A stretch of DNA of 64,000 nt from an uncultured Aquimarina sp. (GCA_947493495.1 CANLRN010000013.1:23026-87025), one strand, 5' to 3'. Shown: positions 9,418 to 18,754, counted from the first letter of the stretch. Numbers and translations: made by a program. Notes: a model not told the origin generated them from the sequence alone.

Positions 9418-10221
9418 TTAGAATTTCCAATTATTTGTATTCGAAGATGATTCTAATCGGTTTTCTATAGCATCATCTAATTTTGAAAAAAAATCAATTC
9501 CTGTTAATTTTTCTATTTCATCTGCACTAACTACAAAATCTTTTAATGATTTTTTTGTGTTTTTATTAGGTATCAAAAAGGCGATCATCTTTGGGTTTTG
9601 AGAACTGTTATCCAGAATTACTTTATAAAACTGTTTAGGTACGGATACTGCTTCGTATCCAATTGTTTTAAGGTCATTAGTAAGCACTCCTCCTGTTACT
9701 ACATAAACATCATTATACTTTTTTGCCCAATACCTTGTTTTTTGTTCTAATCGATTCCAGATTCCTGCATTAAATTCATGGTTTTGCGGTGATATATTAG
9801 AAGTCAAAAATGTTTCTTCAAAAGCCTGATAACTATATCTTCTATCTCCAGCAGGGCATAAATGTCCTTTGTCGTATCCTGATTTTTTATAATTACGCCA
9901 ATCAGCAGAAGATGTTCTTACTTTCTTATCTACTTCAAAAAAAGGTCTTTTAAAATCATTCTGAGAGAGATGAGTCTTCTTTAACTCATACGCAACCCAT
10001 TCTGGTTGTTCATGTTTCTCGGAATATGATAATGAATAATTAGCGTGCGTTACAATAGCTCCTGTAGTTGATGTGGGCAGATAAAAAAAACTCAATTCAG
10101 CATCTTGATCTTTATCAGTTGAAGTAGTATTATATCTATTAGCATCAATAGCTTCTTCAAAATAATAAAACCCAATAGTAACGATAATAATTAATAAGGG
10201 ATATATGTATTTTCTTTTCAC
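9418..10221 (-). CDS. DNA/RNA non-specific endonuclease, membrane-anchored or secreted
   Basis: This belongs to the Serratia-type beta-beta-alpha-Me non-specific nucleases, which cut DNA and RNA with a divalent metal. The diagnostic motif is YDKGHLCPAGDRR (the DRGH motif with Lys for Arg), whose His is the general base. SNISPQNHEFNAGIWNRLE downstream supplies the metal-binding Asn and conserved helix, and VYVVTGGVL the core strand. The N-terminus has a hydrophobic segment (YPLLIIIVTIGFYYF) acting as a signal anchor, so the enzyme should face the periplasm or exterior. I start at GTG 10221 (MKRKYIYPLL), giving 267 residues; a TTG at 10242 would add seven. It converges with rodA. Roles in nutrient DNA use or defence are possible but not shown. 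Confidence 0.87.
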   Translation of the reverse strand: MKRKYIYPLLIIIVTIGFYYFEEAIDANRYNTTSTDKDQDAELSFFYLPTSTTGAIVTHANYSLSYSEKHEQPEWVAYELKKTHLSQNDFKRPFFEVDKKVRTSSADWRNYKKSGYDKGHLCPAGDRRYSYQAFEETFLTSNISPQNHEFNAGIWNRLEQKTRYWAKKYNDVYVVTGGVLTNDLKTIGYEAVSVPKQFYKVILDNSSQNPKMIAFLIPNKNTKKSLKDFVVSADEIEKLTGIDFFSKLDDAIENRLESSSNTNNWKF

Positions 10222-10504
10222 AAATTTTGGTTTAGCAATCAATAGTTGATCTTGTTATAGAAAGAGTTGGTCTTGATTTTTCTTTCTAAAAATATATCAA
10301 TATTATGATGCAATCAAGTATGTAAAAATATTAAAAATAGTGATCAACAACATAATTATTCATTGATTGAATAGATTTATTAGAATATTCATATGCCATG
10401 TAAGTGTTAATCTCATTGTGTTTGTGTAATAAAATATTTATTTTTCAATTCTTATATGATTCATCAATAAATTTATTCTATAACACATTCATCTTATTTC
10501 ATTC

Positions 10505-12100
10505 ATGAAAAACACTATAGAGAATATTGTTACTTCTGTTTTAATCAAAAACCGTATCAGGAATTTTGATAAAAAAGACCTTGAACTACAATTACAAATT
10601 CATCCTAATTACCCAAGTTTTCAATCAGTAACAGATACCTTAGATTATTTTAACATTGATAATATTGCAGTAGAGGTTCCTATAGAAGCATTAGATCAAT
10701 TACCCGAAAACTTTATATCGTTAATAAAAATAGATACAGCTAATGAGATAGTTTCTGTGTTAAAAAAGAATAATCAAATTGTACTTAAACATACTAGCTT
10801 AGATAAGAAAAATTATTCACTAGAAGAATTTAAAAAAGTTTGGATCCCAAAAGTTATTGCCGTTGAGCATAGTTCTACAGCTAATTTATTCTCTAAACAA
10901 TTAGTATTGCAAAATGTATTGATTGGAGTATTAGCCCTAAGTATTTTAGCCATACTATTTACTAGAGTAATCACTGTGAGTCAGATATCGTTTTTACTTC
11001 TGTCAATCACTGGAATCGTTTTTAGTGTATTAGCTGTTAGAGAAAGTTTAGGAATACAATCGCAAACTATGCATCAATTCTGCACATCTATTGGCAGTTC
11101 TAATTGTAGTGAAGTAATTAATAATAAATCTGGCAAGTTATTAGATAACTTTTCATTAGCAGATGCTGGAGTGGTATTCTTTAGTATTGTAACCTTATAT
11201 CAGTTTATTTATGGGTATAACAGCACTTTATTACTCCCTACACTTGTAGGAATACCATTTATACTATATTCATTATACTCGCAGGCTTTTGTGGTAAAGA
11301 AATGGTGTGCTATCTGCATTACGATCAGTTGTATTTCTATAGGTCTTACTGTTATTTCTTTACTGAGTCTTCCTTTTGATTTTAGTTTTTCTTTCTTATC
11401 TGGCTTTATATTACTTACTACATTATTCACACTTGGATATATCTATTTCAAGCAATATATGGTAGCAAGTAAAGAATATAAAGTTCAAAATATAAAACTA
11501 AATCAGTTTAAAAGAGATGGACAAATATTTAATCACTTATTGAGTTTATCCGAAAAAATAGAAAATACCCATACAATAGCTAATGAAATAGTTATAGGTA
11601 ATTCAGATGCGCCGTTTAAAATTATTAGCCTTACCAATCCCATGTGCGGTTATTGCAAGGGTGCCTTCGAAGCGTATACTAGAGTGTTGAAGACGATGAA
11701 AGATCAACTACAAATAATCATCCGCCTCAAAGTTTCATTGGATGACATGGAAAATCAAGCAACTCAGATTAGTCTACGATTACTAGATATCTATCATACT
11801 GAAGGTGCTGATGGTTTTATAACCGCATATAGTGAATGGTTCTCTGATAGAACATTTAGTGTATGGATAAAAAAATATGGTGAACCTACAAGAAGTATAA
11901 TACACAAAGAAGTGTTGAACAAACAATATGAGTGGGCAGAGAAAAATAATTTATACTACACCCCTGCTTCTATTCTAAATGACACTTTATATCCAAAAAA
12001 ATATAGTTATGATGAATTTTTTCATTTTACAAGTATGATGATTGAAAATCAAGATAGATTATCCATAGTATCAGAAGAACAAAAATCTGTAGATGTTTAA
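10505..12100 (+). CDS. C39-like domain / VKOR / thioredoxin fusion protein
   Basis: This 531-residue inner-membrane protein joins three parts. Residues 1-120 look like a C39 peptidase fold (LELQLQIHPNYPSFQSVTDTL is typical) but contain no cysteine, so the domain cannot be a cysteine protease and may bind peptides instead. Residues 130-315 hold a vitamin K epoxide reductase (VKOR) domain with several TM segments, Cys193, Cys201 and the redox pair CAIC (268-271). Residues 350-520 form a DsbA/thioredoxin-like domain with CGYC at 381-384. VKOR-Trx fusions oxidise thiols in secreted proteins using quinone as acceptor. The next gene encodes a five-cysteine peptide with a double-glycine leader, a plausible substrate. 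The 262-base region upstream is divergent to the nuclease gene and shows no clear promoter. Confidence 0.9.
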   Translation: MKNTIENIVTSVLIKNRIRNFDKKDLELQLQIHPNYPSFQSVTDTLDYFNIDNIAVEVPIEALDQLPENFISLIKIDTANEIVSVLKKNNQIVLKHTSLDKKNYSLEEFKKVWIPKVIAVEHSSTANLFSKQLVLQNVLIGVLALSILAILFTRVITVSQISFLLLSITGIVFSVLAVRESLGIQSQTMHQFCTSIGSSNCSEVINNKSGKLLDNFSLADAGVVFFSIVTLYQFIYGYNSTLLLPTLVGIPFILYSLYSQAFVVKKWCAICITISCISIGLTVISLLSLPFDFSFSFLSGFILLTTLFTLGYIYFKQYMVASKEYKVQNIKLNQFKRDGQIFNHLLSLSEKIENTHTIANEIVIGNSDAPFKIISLTNPMCGYCKGAFEAYTRVLKTMKDQLQIIIRLKVSLDDMENQATQISLRLLDIYHTEGADGFITAYSEWFSDRTFSVWIKKYGEPTRSIIHKEVLNKQYEWAEKNNLYYTPASILNDTLYPKKYSYDEFFHFTSMMIENQDRLSIVSEEQKSVDV

Positions 12101-12174
12101 CTTAAATTTTGACAAATAGTACAATTTACCCCGCATTTTATATAAATATTTTTTAATTTTTAAAACCCGATGAT

Positions 12175-12369
12175 ATGTTACAACACGTATTAAATTTAAA
12201 TGGAGTAAAATTACTCGAAAAACAAGATCAAAAAAATGTAAATGGTGGTAGAAGATCTAAACCGACTTCTTCAAATTGTATAAATCAACCTAATGGAACT
12301 CGTTGCTTTTATAACAATCATCCAAATTGTCCAGGTCTATGTTCTAGTGGTTTTTGCAATCCTCTCTAG
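12175..12369 (+). CDS. Cys-rich double-glycine-leader peptide (bacteriocin-like)
   Basis: This 64-residue gene fits the Bacteroidota bacteriocin-like leader class. The first 25 residues, with VKLLEKQDQKNVNGG at 11-25, form an amphipathic leader ending in Gly24-Gly25. C39-domain ABC exporters cut after such a pair. The predicted mature part, residues 26-64, is rich in Asn, Pro and Gly and has five cysteines (35, 44, 52, 56, 61), so disulfides are likely. It lies 74 bases after the VKOR-Trx fusion on the same strand, with no separate promoter recognised, so co-expression is plausible. No exporter or immunity gene is adjacent. Its activity, if any, is unknown; a pheromone or a structural peptide are alternatives. 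Confidence 0.75.
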   Translation: MLQHVLNLNGVKLLEKQDQKNVNGGRRSKPTSSNCINQPNGTRCFYNNHPNCPGLCSSGFCNPL

Positions 12370-12385
12370 TCTCTTTTATCAATAA

Positions 12386-12482
12386 AATATTATACCATTT
12401 CTACTATAAAATTTTCATTAGCAAGTATAAACGATGCTTTGCTTTTTTATTTATGATTTTAAAACAGAAATGGTATGATATT
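12386..12482. repeat. MITE-like long inverted repeat
   Basis: The arms AATATTATACCATTTCT (12386-12402) and its complement at 12466-12482 agree at 16 of 17 positions. Weaker complementarity continues inwards for about 17 bases per side (roughly 10 of 17 matching) and a little outwards. The centre is AT-rich and non-coding. It lies between the GG peptide and the convergent OppC-like gene. It may be a miniature transposable element or a long hairpin ending both transcripts; the core arm was not seen elsewhere in the window. Confidence 0.5.
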
Positions 12483-12530
12483 TATAGTGAATAATTAAAA
12501 AAACTGGATAAAATTAGCATCTTAAATATG

Positions 12531-13643
12531 TTATTGTTTTACATCAAATGCATCTCTAAGGGCATTACCTATTAACATAAATGCCATGACCATACTCATA
12601 ATACCTAGTCCAGGTATAATTGCTAAATAAGCTTTACCAAGAATGATATATGAATAATGATCTTTGATCATCGCTCCCCAACTAGCCATCGGTGGTTGTG
12701 CACCTATCCCCAAAAAGCTAAGTCCACTCTCTATTAAAATTGCTCCTGCAAAATTAGCTGCGGCTATTACAATTACTGGAGCTAAACTATTAGGTAAAAT
12801 ATGCTTCGTAACAATCCTAAAATGGGTGTATCCTAAAGTTTTTGCTGCAGTAATATACTGCATTTGTTTTACGCTTATTACCTGTCCTCTAACTACTCTA
12901 GCAACCTCTACCCACATAGTTAAACCAACTGCAATAAAAACTTGCCAAAACCCTTTGCCTAAAGCCAATGTAATAGCAATTACTAGCAGTAATGTAGGGA
13001 TAGACCAAGTAACATTAATCAACCACATAATAATGATATCTACTTTACCCCCAAAGTATCCTGCCATAGCACCTAATGTAATCCCCAAAAGCAAAGAAAT
13101 TAAAACTGCCACAAATCCAATTGAAAAAGAAATACGTATGCCTACCAGCATTCTACTTAGCATATCTCTCCCGTATTTATCTGTTCCCAATATGAATTTA
13201 CGTTGTTTGATATATTGTGTTTCAATCTGCTCTTTGGTACTGTTATCAGGAAAATTACTTAGCGCTATGTTTTTAGAAACACCTATTAGTTCACCTTCTG
13301 TATAGGGTGTAACACTAAGAACAGAATCCATAAACTTATACTTCTCTATGGGAATTTCTGTATCCATACTTTTCTTTCCAAAAAATAGTTTGTCTAGATA
13401 AAGTTGATCCGTTACTATTTTAGAAGGTATGGTCAACATCTTTACAGAAAATCCAGGTTTTTTAGAATGGATAGACAAGTGCATTTGATTCGCATTTCTA
13501 GAGTCATCTGGAGCAAATATATATGCGAAAACGGCTATAACACCACATGAAATTATAAACCAAAAACTCAAAACGCCCCAAAAATTTTTCCTAAATCTTT
13601 GGAGCGCTAATGCACTTAATGAATTTGATCTCGTTTGTTGCAT
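12531..13643 (-). CDS. ABC transporter permease, OppC/DppC type
   Basis: This inner-membrane subunit of a peptide/nickel-type ABC importer is 370 residues long. It has one TM segment near residues 22-42, then an extracytoplasmic stretch of about 100 residues (45-150) longer than in proteobacterial OppC but common in Bacteroidota, then the binding-protein-dependent transport domain (about 165-365) with five TM segments. The EAA loop is AAKTLGYTHFRIVTKHILP, which contacts the ATPase. GTDKYGRDMLSRMLVG just before the domain is a strong OppC signature. No OppB, ATPase or binding-protein gene is nearby, so the rest of the transporter is encoded elsewhere. It starts 9 bases after the prc stop, so the two are probably co-transcribed. 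Confidence 0.9.
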   Translation of the reverse strand: MQQTRSNSLSALALQRFRKNFWGVLSFWFIISCGVIAVFAYIFAPDDSRNANQMHLSIHSKKPGFSVKMLTIPSKIVTDQLYLDKLFFGKKSMDTEIPIEKYKFMDSVLSVTPYTEGELIGVSKNIALSNFPDNSTKEQIETQYIKQRKFILGTDKYGRDMLSRMLVGIRISFSIGFVAVLISLLLGITLGAMAGYFGGKVDIIIMWLINVTWSIPTLLLVIAITLALGKGFWQVFIAVGLTMWVEVARVVRGQVISVKQMQYITAAKTLGYTHFRIVTKHILPNSLAPVIVIAAANFAGAILIESGLSFLGIGAQPPMASWGAMIKDHYSYIILGKAYLAIIPGLGIMSMVMAFMLIGNALRDAFDVKQ

Positions 13644-13652
13644 TAAAGCATA

Positions 13653-15788
13653 TTAATTCTTTATAGTAAGTGGATTCTTAGCTTTACGTATGTTATTAAT
13701 CTTCATATCTTCTAAGACACTTAATGCTTCTTCTATGTATACATCTTTACTTAAACTTTTATGCCACCTTTTTCTTTTTTCTTCAAGGATGCTATCTTTT
13801 TTCATTAAATTCTTTTCGTATGGTAATGATTCAAAACTTAAGTTCGTGACATACTTATTTAACTTATCAAAACGTTCTGCTTGTTTTTCATTAAGCATAA
13901 TATTAGCCTTATACTCACTATAATTTAATGAATATTTTTTTACATCTCTTTTTTCTCGAACCCATTTAGCATTTTCTTCGATAAGCTTTAATTGTTCATT
14001 TGCAGCCATACGAGCCTTGCTATTAGTTATGGTTTGTTCAAAATCTATATACCCATCCCATAACTCATAATCAGCAGCAGGGATTTTATCCCAAGGGAGC
14101 GGATTCTCTTGATCTTTTTCTCCTATATCAATATAGCTATAACGATCTGGAACAACAACATCACTTTTTACTCCTTCTAATTGTGTAGAACCACCATTAA
14201 CACGATAAAATTTTTGAGTAGTTAATTTTAACGCTCCTAAGTCTCCAAAATCGTTACTACGCATCCATCGGTTAAGATCCATTACATTTTGCACAGTTCC
14301 TTTACCATATGTTTGCTTGCTTCCTATAATTATAGCTCTTTTGTAATCTTGCATTGCCGCTGCTAGTATTTCTGAAGCAGAAGCAGAAAGTTCATTAACC
14401 AGTATTACTAGAGGTCCATCCCAAAGTACATTTCTATCTTTATCACTAAGTACCTCTGGAGATTCACCTTTTGTTTTTACTTGTACAATAGGGCCTTTGT
14501 CTATAAACAATCCTGCAATATCCACAACAGTCTGTAAAGAACCACCTCCATTATCTCTAAGGTCTATCACCAGACCTTCCATATTTTCTTCCTTAAGACG
14601 TATGATTTCTTGTTTTACATCTTTGGCTGCATTGCGCTGATTGTAGTCCTGCATATTAAAATAAAACTTAGGAAGATTAATTACTCCGAATGTTTTATCG
14701 TTTTTCTTTACTGTAGAAGATTTTGCATATGTTTCTTCTAGTTCTACAACATCTCTTATGATATCGATATTATCGATAGTTCCGTCTACTTTTTTGATGG
14801 TGAGAGTAACCTTAGTTCCTTTGGGGCCTTTGATCAGACTCACTGCATCATCAAGTCGCATCCCTACTATACTTACAGGTTCTTGTTCATCCTCTTGCTT
14901 CACTTTCATGATCAAATCACCTACCTCTACTTTATTCCCTCTCCAGGCTGGACCACCAGAGATTATTTCTATAATTTTTACATTATCATTCTTCTTTTGT
15001 AACCTTGCTCCAATTCCTTCTAATTTACCAGACATAGCAATATCAAAACGATCTTTGTCTTGAGGAGCAAAATAAAATGTATGAGGATCAAATTCCTCTA
15101 CAATAGAATTGATATATATAGAAAACCAATCTTTTCTTTCGAGATCATCTGCAAATTCGAAATATTCTTTCAATGAGGTTTTCGTTATGTCTCTGGATTC
15201 TTTTTCAAGAACAACCCCAGTTTTTCTTTTGTAGTCTTTATTTTTAGTAATAGAATCTACTTGTTCATCAATCTTATCATAATAACTGGATAGCGCATTA
15301 AATTTAAGCTGTAACCTCCAACGATTCTTCATTTCAGCTTTATCACTAGCATAAGGCAATTTTTCGTAATTAGTATTGATGACTTCTTCTTTTTCGAAGT
15401 TGAATGGTTTATCCAATATTTCCTTGTACAATGCTCTAGCTTGTCTCATCCTCTCTTGTAGCCTATCATAGGTAAGATTGAAAAACAAGATTTCTTTATC
15501 TCTTATTTGATCATCGATAAGTGTTTCAAATTTTTTAAATTCTTCAATATCACTCTGATAAAAATATCTTTTTAAAGGATCTAAGGCATCTATGTAATCT
15601 GTAAAGACTTCCTTAGAGAAATCATCATTTATATCCTTAGCATCATAATGTCCTTTACTAAGAACATATGTTATTAGATCAATAAGAATTCGATCTTTAT
15701 CTGGATCACCGTCCATTTTAGTGGTGAAGCTACATGAAGCAGCAGAAACAATTATGGTAAGCATCAATACCAAAAAACTCTTTTTCAT
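13653..15788 (-). CDS. prc: C-terminal processing protease Prc/Tsp (S41A), lipoprotein
   Basis: This tail-specific periplasmic protease degrades or trims envelope proteins from their C-terminus. The 711 residues match the long Prc/Tsp class. The N-terminal signal ends in SAASC, a lipobox, so it is probably anchored by lipid at Cys19. An N-terminal helical domain (about 30-235) is followed by a PDZ domain (about 245-340, with GIGARLQKKNDNVKIIEI and GPAWR) and the S41 catalytic core with DLRDNGGGSLQTVVDIAGLF, NELSASASEILAAAMQDY (catalytic Ser) and SKQTYGKGTVQ (catalytic Lys). A C-terminal Tsp-type helical extension occupies about 560-711. The OppC-like gene follows after 9 bases. No TAnnTTTG promoter was found upstream. 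Confidence 0.95.
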   Translation of the reverse strand: MKKSFLVLMLTIIVSAASCSFTTKMDGDPDKDRILIDLITYVLSKGHYDAKDINDDFSKEVFTDYIDALDPLKRYFYQSDIEEFKKFETLIDDQIRDKEILFFNLTYDRLQERMRQARALYKEILDKPFNFEKEEVINTNYEKLPYASDKAEMKNRWRLQLKFNALSSYYDKIDEQVDSITKNKDYKRKTGVVLEKESRDITKTSLKEYFEFADDLERKDWFSIYINSIVEEFDPHTFYFAPQDKDRFDIAMSGKLEGIGARLQKKNDNVKIIEIISGGPAWRGNKVEVGDLIMKVKQEDEQEPVSIVGMRLDDAVSLIKGPKGTKVTLTIKKVDGTIDNIDIIRDVVELEETYAKSSTVKKNDKTFGVINLPKFYFNMQDYNQRNAAKDVKQEIIRLKEENMEGLVIDLRDNGGGSLQTVVDIAGLFIDKGPIVQVKTKGESPEVLSDKDRNVLWDGPLVILVNELSASASEILAAAMQDYKRAIIIGSKQTYGKGTVQNVMDLNRWMRSNDFGDLGALKLTTQKFYRVNGGSTQLEGVKSDVVVPDRYSYIDIGEKDQENPLPWDKIPAADYELWDGYIDFEQTITNSKARMAANEQLKLIEENAKWVREKRDVKKYSLNYSEYKANIMLNEKQAERFDKLNKYVTNLSFESLPYEKNLMKKDSILEEKRKRWHKSLSKDVYIEEALSVLEDMKINNIRKAKNPLTIKN

Positions 15789-16044
15789 ATTCTATTTTTT
15801 TGTTTTCAATGGTCAGATGGAATTTGCAAAAAATATTTTAGGGAAATATTCATTAAAATAATTTAGGCTTATTTCATGCGCTCATCGTAAATTAGGGGTT
15901 CTAGCAAAATATATAAAAAATCGTGCCAATAAAGAGTAATAATACTAAAATTTTCTTAAAAGAACTAATATTATATCCTCATCCTGACAAATAATATTTT
16001 TAGAACAAAAAAAATGTATTTTTACAAACGCGAAAAAACTGCAT

Positions 16045-16827
16045 ATGTTACAAAAAAAACCACTTATTTTAGTTACTAATGATGATGGAATTACTGCGCC
16101 TGGTATTAGAACTCTAATTAGTATTGTAAATGAAATAGGTGATGTTTTTGTGGTGGCTCCAGATCGCCCACAAAGCGGAATGGGGCATGCTATTACAGTA
16201 AATAATACATTGTTCTGTGATCCGGTGACTATCGATAAAGATGCACCACAAAAAGAATATAGTTGTTCTGGTACTCCTGTAGATTGTGTGAAAATGGCAA
16301 CAAGGCAGATTCTTGACCGTAAACCTGACTTATGCATAAGCGGAATTAATCACGGGTCTAACTCAGCAATTAACGTAATTTATTCTGGCACTATGAGCGC
16401 TGCTGTAGAAGCTGGTATTGAAGGTATTCCTGCTATTGGTTTTTCATTATGTGATTATAGTATAGATGCCAATTTTAACCCTTCGATAAAATTTATCAAA
16501 TCAATAATTCTAAATGTACTTAAAAATGGGCTTCAGAAAGGAGTGGTTCTCAATATAAATATTCCTAATATAAAAGAAGATGAAATCAAAGGAATTAAGA
16601 TATGTAGACAAGCCAATGCACATTGGGTAGAAGATTTTGATAAACGTACCAATCCAATGGGTAGGGATTATTATTGGCTTTCTGGTAAATTTATTAACGA
16701 GGATAAAGGTGAAGATACAGATGAATGGGCATTGCATAATGGATATATTTCTATTGTCCCCACACAATTTGACCTTACTGCACATCATTACATACAAGAA
16801 CTAAATAATTGGGCGTTTGATGATTAA
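16045..16827 (+). CDS. surE: 5'/3'-nucleotidase SurE
   Basis: SurE is a metal-dependent phosphatase that removes phosphate from nucleoside monophosphates. The 260 residues fit the family. The N-terminus ILVTNDDGITAPGIRTL contains the metal-binding Asp-Asp pair, VVAPDRPQSGMGHAIT the conserved loop with the catalytic region, GTPVDCVKMA and SGINHGSNSAINVIYSGTMSAA the remaining metal and phosphate contacts. It starts a run of co-directional genes, overlaps the next gene by 8 bases and stands close to lpxB, a frequent arrangement in flavobacteria. Confidence 0.96.
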   Translation: MLQKKPLILVTNDDGITAPGIRTLISIVNEIGDVFVVAPDRPQSGMGHAITVNNTLFCDPVTIDKDAPQKEYSCSGTPVDCVKMATRQILDRKPDLCISGINHGSNSAINVIYSGTMSAAVEAGIEGIPAIGFSLCDYSIDANFNPSIKFIKSIILNVLKNGLQKGVVLNINIPNIKEDEIKGIKICRQANAHWVEDFDKRTNPMGRDYYWLSGKFINEDKGEDTDEWALHNGYISIVPTQFDLTAHHYIQELNNWAFDD

Positions 16828-17101
16828 AAAAGAAATTAGTATAGGTTTTTTTATAGGTATCCTTGCTAATGCTATTGGTGTGGTATTGTACATTTTATTA
16901 TTTTCTGATCTATCAATTATTGAAACCGTAAAAGCTGCTCAGGAAAATAATTTTTTAGGAAGTTTAATTGCTCTTGGAGCTATTTTAAATTTAGTTATTT
17001 TCTTTTTATTTTTAAAACAAAATAAACCATATAGAGCTCGTGGTGTACTTCTTGCTACATTGATAGCAGCAGTATGTATTGCGATAAGTAAATTTGGATA
17101 A
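16820..17101 (+). CDS. Small membrane protein of unknown function
   Basis: The product has 93 residues when started at ATG 16820, which overlaps the surE stop by 8 bases; a TTG three bases earlier is less likely. Three hydrophobic segments can be seen at about 5-27, 45-63 and 72-90, with lysine or arginine between them, so this is a small inner-membrane protein. Its position between surE and lpxB suggests a conserved flavobacterial gene of the lipid A or envelope neighbourhood. I recognise no named family. Confidence 0.75.
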   Translation: MIKKEISIGFFIGILANAIGVVLYILLFSDLSIIETVKAAQENNFLGSLIALGAILNLVIFFLFLKQNKPYRARGVLLATLIAAVCIAISKFG

Positions 17102-17120
17102 CGATGAACGTATTTATAAA

Positions 17121-18230
17121 ATGAAATACTACCTTATTGCCGGAGAAGCCTCTGGGGATTTACATGGGGCTAATCTTATGAAATCTATTCTAGAAAAAGA
17201 TCCTACTGCAGAACTTAGGTTTTGGGGCGGTGATCTTATGAAAGCGGTTGGTGGTACCTTGGTACTACATTACAAAGAGCGAGCTTTTATGGGATTCTCT
17301 GAGGTGTTTTTTAATTTATTTAAAATTTTAGGTTTTATAAAACAATGTAAGAAAGATATTTTACGGTATCAACCTGATGCTGTTATTTTCATTGACAATT
17401 CAGGCTTTAATCTCCGTATAGCAAAGTGGGCTAAGCCTAAGGGATTTAAAACACATTATTATATTAGCCCTCAAGTCTGGGCTTCTAGGGCAGGAAGAGT
17501 AAAAACTATCAAATCGTATGTTGATCATATGTATGTGATCTTACCTTTTGTAAAAAGTTTTTATAAAAAATATGATTACGATGTACATTTTGTAGGACAT
17601 CCGCTTATTGATGCTGTTGCTAATCATAAACAAATAATGCCAGAAGATTTTAGGAAACAACATCAATTAGATGAGCGCCCTATTATAGCTGTACTTCCCG
17701 GAAGCAGAAAACAAGAAATCAAAAAAATGCTGGCAATTATGCTTAGTGTTGTTGATGATTTCCCGAAGTATCAATTTGTTATTGCTGGAGCTCCAAGTCA
17801 GGAAATATCTGTTTATGACTCTTTTATAAAAAAAGATGCTATAAAATTGGTTATCAATCAGACGTATGACCTACTAAGCCTAAGTAATGCCGCTCTAGTA
17901 ACATCTGGGACTGCTACTCTAGAGGCTGCTTTATTTAAAATACCGCAAGTAGTATGCTATAAGGGAAATGCCATTTCATATCAAATTGCTAAAAGAATTA
18001 TCAATTTAGACTATATTTCTTTAGTGAACTTAATTATGGATAAGCCAGTGGTTACGGAATTGATCCAAAATGATTTTACTACAGAAAAGGTAAAAGATGA
18101 GTTAACTATTATTATAGATGATTATAAACGTGCAGTTATGTTCTTAGAATATTATGATCTGGAGCAAAAGTTAGGAGGTAAAGGTGCTAGCGACAAAACT
18201 GCCCATCTTATTGTTACCGCTGTTACATAA
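17121..18230 (+). CDS. lpxB: Lipid-A-disaccharide synthase
   Basis: LpxB joins UDP-2,3-diacylglucosamine and 2,3-diacylglucosamine 1-phosphate to make the disaccharide core of lipid A; it is a GT19 enzyme peripheral to the inner membrane. I start at ATG 17121 (MKYYLIAGEASGD), giving 369 residues; the longer frame begins at a TTG and runs into the preceding gene. Signatures are GEASGDLHGA at 8-17, YYISPQVWASRAGRVKTI near 115-132, HFVGHPLIDA, VLPGSRKQEIKKML and SGTATLEAALFKIPQVVCYK. The NlpC/P60 gene follows after 11 bases. Confidence 0.95.
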   Translation: MKYYLIAGEASGDLHGANLMKSILEKDPTAELRFWGGDLMKAVGGTLVLHYKERAFMGFSEVFFNLFKILGFIKQCKKDILRYQPDAVIFIDNSGFNLRIAKWAKPKGFKTHYYISPQVWASRAGRVKTIKSYVDHMYVILPFVKSFYKKYDYDVHFVGHPLIDAVANHKQIMPEDFRKQHQLDERPIIAVLPGSRKQEIKKMLAIMLSVVDDFPKYQFVIAGAPSQEISVYDSFIKKDAIKLVINQTYDLLSLSNAALVTSGTATLEAALFKIPQVVCYKGNAISYQIAKRIINLDYISLVNLIMDKPVVTELIQNDFTTEKVKDELTIIIDDYKRAVMFLEYYDLEQKLGGKGASDKTAHLIVTAVT

Positions 18231-18241
18231 TACATATTCGA

Positions 18242-18754
18242 ATGCAAAAAATTATATACATAGTTCTTATTAGTTTATTAGTATCGTCTTGTGGTAGTTC
18301 TAAAAAACGTAGCTCCCGTACTGTCATAAAAACAAAAACTACAAAAACCCGTGCTACAAATACCTCCTCCAATAAAAAGATAAAAAGTATTATTCAATAC
18401 GCAAAAACCTTTGACGGGACTCGTTATAAATATGGCGGGACCACTAAAAAGGGAATGGATTGTTCTGGTTTGGTATATACTTCTTTCAAAAAAGAAGACA
18501 TCATACTGCCCAGAACCTCGAGAAGTATGTCTACTCAGGGAACCAAAGTGTCTCTAAAAAATGTTGCTATTGGTGATCTTCTTTTTTTTAAAACTAATAA
18601 AAATAAAAATGTTATTAATCACGTAGGATTAGTTACTTCAATTGGTAATGACATACGATTTATACACGCTTCTTCATCTAGAGGAGTGACTATTTCTAGT
18701 TTAAAAGAACGATATTGGAGTAAATGTTTTGTTAGTATACGTAGAATTTTATAG
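18242..18754 (+). CDS. NlpC/P60 peptidoglycan hydrolase, lipoprotein
   Basis: The 170 residues begin with a lipoprotein signal peptide ending LLVSSC, followed by a basic Ser/Thr/Lys-rich linker (about 20-45). The NlpC/P60 domain covers 46-168: Cys74 in GMDCSGLVYTSF is the nucleophile, His127 in NHVGLVTS the general base, and His142 in FIHASS the third polar residue. These cysteine peptidases cut bonds in peptidoglycan stem peptides. It sits between lpxB and comEC in a co-directional run, so an envelope-growth role is likely. It resembles the Spr/MepS type, but the exact bond cleaved is not shown. Confidence 0.92.
   Translation: MQKIIYIVLISLLVSSCGSSKKRSSRTVIKTKTTKTRATNTSSNKKIKSIIQYAKTFDGTRYKYGGTTKKGMDCSGLVYTSFKKEDIILPRTSRSMSTQGTKVSLKNVAIGDLLFFKTNKNKNVINHVGLVTSIGNDIRFIHASSSRGVTISSLKERYWSKCFVSIRRIL

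Noticed and set aside
17094..17120. Longer lpxB start at TTG 17094
   Set aside because: It overlaps the preceding gene and adds nine residues not expected before the conserved MKYYLIAGEASGD start.
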